Part shown: positions 57,975-64,000 of the stretch, one piece after another
Layout of the letters: each line of letters opens with the position of its first letter
Position numbering within the stretch: position 1 is the stretch's first letter
Origin: Hydractinia symbiolongicarpus
Taxonomy: Eukaryota > Cnidaria > Hydrozoa > Anthoathecata > Hydractiniidae
DNA: 64,000 bases
Assembly: GCF_029227915.1 (NCBI RefSeq)
Contig: NC_079882.1
Location: 16,320,501 to 16,384,500, forward strand
Direction of reading: 5' to 3'
Position numbers and translations under genes: made by a program
The notes under the pieces: model-generated
What the model was told of the DNA's origin: nothing
The model's database searches: none
What the model saw: only the letters and a program-made list of their open reading frames with translations

Positions 57975-60661
57975 ATGCCATCAGCACCAGTAAATGCAGG
58001 TATGTCAGCACAAGCTGAAAGTTTAAAGAAAATCAATGAGCAATTACGAAGAGAGTTAAAGATAAACCGTCAAAAGGTTTCAGAATGTGCCCAGGAGTAA
58101 GTATGGCTAAAAACTTTCTTTTATTGGTATTTTTTGTAGTGTGCAGGTAGTTAAAGCCAAAGACTGTGGTCGTGGTTTTGTACTCTTAGCGAAAATGTTC
58201 AATAGGATCCCTCAAATGGAGGTGCTATCCCTCAACAAATAGAGGTGCTATCCCTCAACAAATGGAGGTGCTATCCCTCATGAGATCAGATCAGAATAAT
58301 GGGAAGGGTGGCTTCATAGCAAAATATTCTTACCTGTTACAGTCCTTTCTCCGAAAGACGCAACAGTTGAAGCAACAGCAATAACTTTGCAATAACTATA
58401 GCAACAGCAATAACTATTTCACGATAGGTACAATTTCGCCAGGAAGAAATAAATTCTGTCCATGCTACAGTCAGGCGTTTACACTCACTTTTATTGACTT
58501 ACGGCTCTTCTGTGGATTCATCTTTAATAAAATACAAGGTTTGGATAAGCAAAGCAATCTTCTGCTACACCGAATCTTTCCCAGACTCGTGATTCGCTGA
58601 TCCTCTTTTCCCCAGCAACTGGTACAACTTCGCTGGACTTCATTTTGATAGATCTAAGGAGATTTATTTTGTAAACCCAATTTTTTTACCTAGGCACATC
58701 ATAAGAGTCTTAGAGAAGAGTATTAAGCTGAATTACATAGATTACCCAGGATATCTTGCTTCTTTTTCACAGTTAAAAACCTAGCTGACGAAATTGTACC
58801 CATCCTGGCGAAATTGTACCACTCTGTGTTCCATTTTTCCAGGCCAATTGTGATACACAGCTGGTTAGGATTTAACTTTATTTTTAATTGTAGGTGTCCG
58901 GCTATGTTTAATATTCAAAATAAGCCACAACAGGGCGGCGCAAAGCGATAATATAAATACTATTTTTTTCATAAAAAGTGGCCAAATTGTACCATTGTAC
59001 GCTATAATTTCTTGCACCTTGATCTTTTGACTGGTCCATTATTACATGCCATCCTTTAAAATGTGCGGGATTGAGTTTATTGACTCTGTTGTAGCCCTCA
59101 TAGATTTGAATAACTTTGTGGCTTTACAGCTTCGTAACACAATGGCTTTGTGGGAATCATATAGCTGCATTGCAATGTAATGTCTTTATTTAAAAGAACA
59201 GAAAAGGAGTAAATAAAGTCATTGAGCCAGGTGTTTTCTTTATTAAAAAGGCAGAGGGTTTACATCTTTTTAAGTGGTTTATAGATGAATTACGAATATT
59301 TACAAAGGTTTGTATATTTAACACATTTTAGTAGGCAAGAAAAGAAGAACCACATGGGCCAAATTGATTATTTACACTAATTTATAGAGTTTTGAGAATT
59401 CAAGGCTAAAATGCACTTGCATTAATTTTCTTAACTGTTATATGTATATAATTTGTTTGAGGGCGTACTTAATATATATGTTTTCATTGTGCAGAAAAGA
59501 ACAGTATATACATTATTTTAATTAACATTAAATTGAATTAAACTTAGACATTTGAGCCTGAATTATCATTTAGAAAGTGTTGCCTAGCCACAAAATGTGA
59601 AACAGAATTTTCAAGGACAATATATACCATTTTTTTGTTGTTATGAGAGGGAGGACCATATGCAATATATTGAAAATTTTGTATGTAAAACCTAGTTGTA
59701 CCACTAGATTTTATGCCTTGCAAGCTGTTGATTTTGTACTTTTTGTGGAAACTGGTGAAGAAGAACTGAATGCATGAATTAATTTGACGTTTTGTGTAAA
59801 ATCTGTGTTTAAATCTAATGAAATATTTTCAATAACAAATTTATTAATTCAAACGTTTTTCATCCTTACCAAGCTAAACTTTAAAAAAATTGGCAGATGT
59901 TTTAGATTTTTAGCATTTATTGAAAACACCAAAAAATGCAGCGAAAGGATTATACAATACTCTCTACAATAAAAGCTTACAAAAATTATCTAACATGGTA
60001 GTAGCTGACTGGCTAATCAGTGTGTTAATACCAACTGCTTTTATCAACAAAAAGTATAGACATTAAGAAAGGTTGAGCTAAAAGTGTCTGAGATTCTTGT
60101 TGCACTTTCCATTTACTCCACCCAAATCTAACTAATGTCAAAAATGTCTAAATTTGCGTTAACATGTTATATTTTTTGTATACCTACAATTTTTCTAGTA
60201 GAGATACTTAAAATCTGATTATCTAAAAAATCTTTTTCAAATGCTCCCCTAAACAATTATATGGATATTCATTTTCAAGCTGCTTACGTGAATTTTAACA
60301 TTAAAAATTAAAAAATTGATAGCGTTAAAAATATTTGTTAAAAAGGATGCGACAAAGGAATTGTGAGCTAAAATTTATTACATTCTCCATCAGTTGTAGT
60401 TTTCGTACCGAAAATCAGCCAATCTAAGATGAGGTGGAATAATCCAATTGATAAGAGAAAGTGGGCGTATCAGGCAGTGTATATGGTAACCTGAATATCC
60501 TTCAAATTTGAATGTTTAAAAAATTAACCAGAATGTTTTTTTCATTTTTTAGTATTATTTCGTTTTGTGAAAAAGAACAAAGAAGTGATCCTTTGATCTA
60601 CAAAGTACCAGCGTCGGAAAATCCTTATCGTGAACGTGGAAGAGGCTGTTCGCTGCTATGA
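57975..60661 (+). CDS. GNG: G-protein gamma subunit, two coding exons
   Basis: Exon 1 is 57975-58096 (ATG to donor GA|GTAAGT) and exon 2 is 60553-60661 (after TTTTTTAG) ending TGA. The intron has phase 2 and joins to give an Asp codon. The 76-residue product has a coiled-coil helix (LKKINEQLRRELKINRQKVS), the DIISFCEKEQRSDPLIYKVP segment, the signature PASENPYRE and C-terminal CSLL, a CaaX box ending in Leu that predicts geranylgeranylation. G-gamma binds G-beta to form the dimer that couples heptahelical receptors to effectors at the plasma membrane. Length and the intron position before the second helix fit the family. No lesion is seen. Which gamma paralogue cannot be said. Confidence 0.94.
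58206..58280 (+). repeat. 24-bp minisatellite in the G-gamma intron
   Basis: Three copies of GGAGGTGCTATCCCTCAACA with one AGAGG variant. The rest of the 2.45-kb intron (58281-60552) is AT-rich without other features. Confidence 0.75.
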
Positions 60662-60687
60662 ATATTTTGGCTTTTGTTTTCAGTGTA

Positions 60688-60693
60688 AATAAA
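60688..60693 (+). terminator. Polyadenylation signal AATAAA for G-gamma
   Basis: AATAAA 27 bp after the stop codon. A close but plausible position; later AT-rich sites may also serve. Confidence 0.4.
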
Positions 60694-61193
60694 ATTGATC
60701 ATCAATTTGTTGGCCAAACACAGATCGAAAACCTCCATACATGAATTTAATGTGGACTAAAGTAAAATATTTTGTTGTAGATGAATGCTTTCTAAAATTT
60801 TGTATCCTTCACGTTTTTTAAACTATAATATCACGGTTTCTAATTTTACTTGTTTTTTTCATGTTTATATATTTCAGCTATTTTTTATGTGATAAACGAA
60901 TTTTCATAGGCCAAGACTTTTTTCAGTACTTTTTGGTTAGCGTGGATTTCTTTCTGTAACAATCACATTTAAAAATGTATAGCGAATTTTACCTCAGGAA
61001 GATATTTGTTTACTACTGTTCTTTTCTTTGCATAATTGTAAACTTAATCAACCAGAAATATCATGCAAGAACTCAATGCACAGCGTTGCTAAACAGGCAA
61101 ATATTTTATTATCTGATTCTCTTATTAATTATCCGCGCGTGACGGAATGGCACGAATATACTTACACAAGCTGGGAGCGATATTCTATACCAA

Positions 61194-61316
61194 CTAGTCG
61201 TTAACCTGTGGAAAAATCCACGGGGTTGCCCGTTTTTAAATTAAACGTTAATTCGTGTGTCCGTTGCACGACGCTTTTCTTGCGGACAGACGGACAAAAT
61301 ACGGCTAACATAGAGA
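61194..61316 (-). mobile_element. Minimal 123-bp Helitron unit
   Basis: Minus-strand 5' TCTCTATGTTAGCCGTATTT; 3' CCGTGGATTTTTCCACAGG then CGACTAG at 61194-61197. Complete by termini yet only 123 bp. Confidence 0.6.
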
Positions 61317-61671
61317 CTAGTCGATAAAACCCGTGGAAAAATCCACTGGGGCAGGATAAAAATGGAAAAAAACGTCATTCGAATTTCGATGACGTGAACT
61401 ATCCATCCACCAAAAAATTTAAAACCTTGTTTTCACGTTGCCTTTATAAAGCGCTGAATAAAAAGATGTATAAGATTATGTGCTTTTGATGAATAGTTAA
61501 TGAGATATAAGGGTTTAAAAATTTTCCTGACGTCAGCAAAGACCTGCCAAAACACAAAAATTATTTTTTTCGGAATTTGTATACCTGTTGTCACTTTTTT
61601 GGTTACATCAAAGGGAAATGAACAGATCCACTTTACCTGTCACAGACGGACACTCCGTATTAATAAAAAGA
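61317..61671 (-). mobile_element. 355-bp A-type Helitron unit
   Basis: Minus-strand 5' TCTTTTTATTAATACGGAG; 3' AGTGGATTTTTCCACGGGTT then CGACTAG directly next to the preceding unit's 5' TC. Confidence 0.65.
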
Positions 61672-61935
61672 CTAGTCGATAAAGCCCGTGGAAAAATCCA
61701 CTCAGGCAGGATAAAAAATGAAAAAGAAGCGTCATTTAATTTTTGCTGACGTCAGCAACCCATCCACCAAAAAAATAATTTAGAACCTTGTTTTCACGTT
61801 GCCTCTTGTGTAAGCTCAAAGCGCTGATCAAAATAATGTATAGTATCTTTGTTTTCGACGAACGCCTAAGCAAATATAAGGGTTTAAAAATTTCGCCGAC
61901 GTCACCAAAGACCCGTCAAAACACACACAAAAAAA
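61672..61935 (-). mobile_element. A-type Helitron 3' part, 5'-truncated
   Basis: 3' end GTGGATTTTTCCACGGGC then CGACTAG at 61672; body with GCTGACGTCAGCAAAAATTA. The match stops near 61935, next to the right Polinton-like copy. Confidence 0.6.
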
Positions 61936-61974
61936 TTCGGTTCTGGCGCGGACAGCTGTACAGCGAGACAAATC

Positions 61975-62436
61975 ATGCTACAAAAGTTTGAAAGTATCGT
62001 CCTGAGAAAAGAAAAAAAAGGGGACGATATAACACCATTCCAAAAAGTGCTCCAATATGTCAGAACTCAAGTCAATTTTGCTATTATGCCCAGCGTGTAC
62101 ATGTTGCCCTCAGACATGAATCTTCATATTGGTAAAATTCAAGGGTATAATAACAATGTCTTGATTGCACCTACAAATGTAAACATTGGGGCTCAGGTTG
62201 ATCTGAATAAGGTGAAGAAACCTGTTGGGACCTCGACCAAGCATGGAGCACCACAGGTGAGCTACGTGATCCCTAGGCACGAGGTAATACTGCCTAGGCA
62301 TAGGGCAATACACCCTAGGCATAAGGCAATACTTCCTAACCACGAGCTACTAGAAGTAGAGCAGCACCATAATACCAAGGGTGTACTAATCACAGGTGAA
62401 GTAGGACCCATCATTGCTTATATCTGGTTAAAGTAA
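61975..62436 (+). CDS. Unrecognised 153-residue protein of the right Polinton-like copy
   Basis: Open from ATG 61975 to TAA 62436. The first 100 residues look folded (YVRTQVNFAIMPSVYMLPSD, NVLIAPTNVNIGAQVDLNKV). The following part is a degenerate 8-residue repeat (PRHEVILPRHRAIHPRHKAI), caused by a CCTAGGCATAAGGCAATA tandem repeat at 62274-62345. The last 30 residues resume non-repetitive sequence. It lies convergent to the minus-strand coiled-coil gene. Perhaps a minor structural gene; no family assigned. Confidence 0.4.
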   Translation: MLQKFESIVLRKEKKGDDITPFQKVLQYVRTQVNFAIMPSVYMLPSDMNLHIGKIQGYNNNVLIAPTNVNIGAQVDLNKVKKPVGTSTKHGAPQVSYVIPRHEVILPRHRAIHPRHKAILPNHELLEVEQHHNTKGVLITGEVGPIIAYIWLK

Positions 62437-62479
62437 GAAAAGTCTAGTGTGTTTCATCAACAAATTAGACTAATATTTT

Positions 62480-63360
62480 AGGATCTTTTGCCCTTACCCC
62501 TACCGATGTAGCCTACAACAACAGCAACGGAAGCTACAATTGCCATGCAAGGTGCTTAGCCACAAATTCAACACCTTTTGCCGCCACTCGGAAAAAGAAG
62601 GAAACTACAATCTATATAGTGGCCCCCAGTGGAAACAATCCACTAACTATAGGTTTTTGTGATTTTCTGGGCTAGCCACTTTAAATATTTATTATTATTA
62701 TTATTATTATGATGCCAGGTAATGCTGCACCAGCTTTCCCTGCCAAATATTTTAAAAATTTTCCTTGTCTTTCCAGCTGTTTTTGTAAAACCCTTTAGCA
62801 CTACTGCCAGTTCCTGCTGCGGCACCAGCTGTTGATCCACCGCCTGTTACTGCCAGAACAATGGTAAATATGAGTAAGCGAAAAGCCGAAATGATGCTTG
62901 CGATGGTTATGCCCTGTTCCTTGAATAAGATTTTTAGTTTTTCAATCAGATTTGTCGCCCTGTACCATTTTCATTATCGTTTCCTTAATATTAGTGAGCT
63001 GGCCTTCAATCTCGGATGATAGTAAACCATGCGTTTCCTGTACAGCTTCTTTTTGATCCTGAAGCTTTTCAAGATCTTTCTTTGCCCAAATGTCCCAAAT
63101 TTCTTTCTGTTCCTCAGTCATCCTAGGCAGTGCTTTCTTTCCTTCTAATCTCTTCACATTGGCCTCTGCCTTAGCGATCTCACTATCAAAACAAATTATT
63201 TTGCTTTTTAATGACTTTAATATGCCCCTCAAAGTTTGTAGTTCGCGATTAAGCCCTCTTCTTTCACGTTCCGTAAAAACTTCTTCGCCGGCAATGGAAG
63301 TCTTCGTGAGGCTCTCCGCTTCATCCAAAACCTTAGAGATAGGAAAATGTTCGTTCTAGC
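62480..63360 (-). pseudogene. Polinton-like coiled-coil/membrane protein, right copy, broken
   Basis: 63328-62942 encodes a coiled coil homologous to 4065-4316 (ERRGLNRELQTLRGILKSLK). It continues past a stop as LFKEQGITIASIISAFRLLI, a hydrophobic helix, then a Gly/Ala linker, KYLAGKAGAALPGI interrupted by an (ATT)n expansion at 62688-62711, and after more lesions VAAKGVEFVAKHLAW and VAVVVGYIGRGKGKRS near 62490. So the intact family member ends in membrane segments and a basic tail. Its N-terminal half is deleted: the coding part joins promoter-adjacent sequence at about 63340. Confidence 0.6.
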
Positions 63361-63535
63361 ACAGTCGACGCACGACAAGGGAATTCCCCGAAATCCGAAA
63401 TCCCAAATTCCGACAAATCCGAAAATAATTCCGGAAATACCGATAAAATGCCACGCATGCGCAATAGCGACTAGCGGGAATAATGCTGACATCAACAAAA
63501 ATAGAGATTGCGCAATTGAGTAGGGGAAGTCCATA
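63360..63535. promoter_or_regulatory. Promoter block of the right Polinton-like copy
   Basis: Inverted homologue of 1240-1440: GCGCAATAGCGACTAGCGGG, ATAATGCTGACATCAA, GATTGCGCAATTGAGTAGGG. Shared also is the adjoining CGACTG(C/T)GCTAGAACG of the left gene start. Confidence 0.5.
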
Positions 63536-63550
63536 GAGTTGTGACTCTAG

Positions 63551-63760
63551 AGCGCCAGAGCGCCTAAAGATGTTCCAGACCATTTCAAGACCCAAGAAAT
63601 GTGTACTAGAGCGCTTCAAGAGTACCCATGGCTGCTCAAGTATATTCCGGACCATTTCAAGACCAAGGAAATGTGTACCGAGGCGTTTCAAGCATGTCCC
63701 GGAGCATTTCAGATCCCAGTACATGGTCCACCTGGGAGCCCTCATGGGGATTTAGTATAA
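63551..63760 (+). pseudogene. PDHFKT-repeat protein (DUF4116-like), 5' end lost
   Basis: The frame is open from 63551 to TAA 63760 and contains two repeats PDHFKT(Q/K)EMCT followed by an 11-13 residue helix (RALQEYPWLLKYI). This is the pattern of DUF4116-like repeat proteins found next to such promoters in cnidarian elements. A stop at 63548 and absence of an upstream in-frame ATG suggest damage at the start, and only two of the usual several repeats remain. Confidence 0.5.
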
Positions 63761-63806
63761 GGTATGGAGATCACTGACTATCTTACAACCCCGGGTTGCA
63801 AGATAA

Positions 63807-63959
63807 ATGGAACAATGCGATGAGTGTGAACGCGTGCTCGATGGGTACGATAGATGCTCCTGTGGACGAAGGTTCTTCATAAAAGGTAAGATGCTATGCT
63901 GGTACTGCTGGCATGAGTACATTACGTATAATGGCGGATGGTGTACGTGTGGATGCTAG
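63807..63959 (+). CDS. 50-residue cysteine-rich protein
   Basis: ATG 63807 to TAG 63959. Nine cysteines in 50 residues at positions 4, 7, 17, 19, 31, 34, 46, 48 and 50: CDEC, CSC, CWYCWHE and CTCGC. The spacing could hold two zinc ions as a ribbon or RING-like fold. It lies 46 bp after the PDHFKT-repeat frame on the same strand. Unbroken, unlike its neighbours. Function unknown. Confidence 0.55.
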   Translation: MEQCDECERVLDGYDRCSCGRRFFIKGKMLCWYCWHEYITYNGGWCTCGC

Positions 63960-64000
63960 TTGGAGTTTTCCTGTCCAGAGTTTTGTATAGTACTACTGTA

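Noticed and set aside
1-64000. Bacterial or viral genome origin of the window
   Set aside because: Spliced G-gamma gene, SINEs, LINEs, DIRS and MITEs in AT-rich DNA show an animal nuclear genome; the virus-like genes are in decayed integrated elements.

Overview
The window looks like a non-bilaterian animal genome, most probably a cnidarian. It is AT-rich and intron-containing, and it is dominated by mobile DNA. The transposon mixture (Polinton-like elements with SAP/Rho_N-type proteins, DIRS, Penelope-like, CR1/L2-like LINEs, Harbinger/ISL2EU, Helitrons) resembles what I know from hydrozoan and anthozoan genomes. The species cannot be fixed from sequence alone. I find one clear, intact host gene: a G-protein gamma subunit in two coding exons (57975-58096 and 60553-60661, 76 residues, CaaX end CSLL).

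Layout. 1-4350: a decayed Polinton/Maverick-like element (minus-strand SAP/Rho_N plus polymerase-upstream protein, a divergent promoter block, a coiled-coil protein, an antisense capsid-like jelly-roll fragment, a second coiled-coil protein with an in-frame stop). 4345-5760: LINE fragment, about 180-bp tandem repeat, tRNA-headed repeat. 6430-9650: an element encoding a ubiquitin-protease-like protein and a PHD finger, edged by many copies of a CGTACAA motif. 11580-14260: minisatellite, DDE transposase pseudogene, second tRNA-headed repeat (inverted to the first), LINE fragment. 15300-19100: Helitron remains with a DIRS element inside, plus long perfect palindromes.

21043-33917 is a head-to-tail array of seven Helitron units of at least two families, each junction joining a CTRR-type 3' end to a TC-type (or near) 5' start. 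One unit is split by a 4.9-kb element (27914-32800) with 54-bp terminal inverted repeats and mirror-image minisatellites built on AGCCGTACCTTA. 33918-37560 holds three pieces of one Cys-rich transposon gene family in both orientations. 37563-41056 holds a TIR element with a LINE tail inside, a pogo-type MITE and a TA-target MITE. 44240-47180 is an RTE-like LINE fragment with an exact-looking 1,130-bp tandem duplication. 47284-47905 is another MITE. 48075-54190 carries scraps of an unrecognised spliced gene, interrupted by a nearly intact LINE (48914-52393, one TGA stop, a 2A-like motif with Asn changed to Cys). 56354-56712 is a tRNA-derived SINE. 57975-60661 is the G-gamma gene.

61194-61935 is a second, minus-strand head-to-tail Helitron array, including a 123-bp unit. 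61975-64000 is a second copy of the Polinton-like family, an internally rearranged derivative that shares the left copy's promoter block and coiled-coil gene and adds a PDHFKT-repeat protein and a 50-residue cysteine-rich protein. Most protein-coding sequences are broken. The exceptions are the G-gamma gene, the LINE (one stop), the 50-residue Cys-rich ORF and the 61975-62436 ORF.
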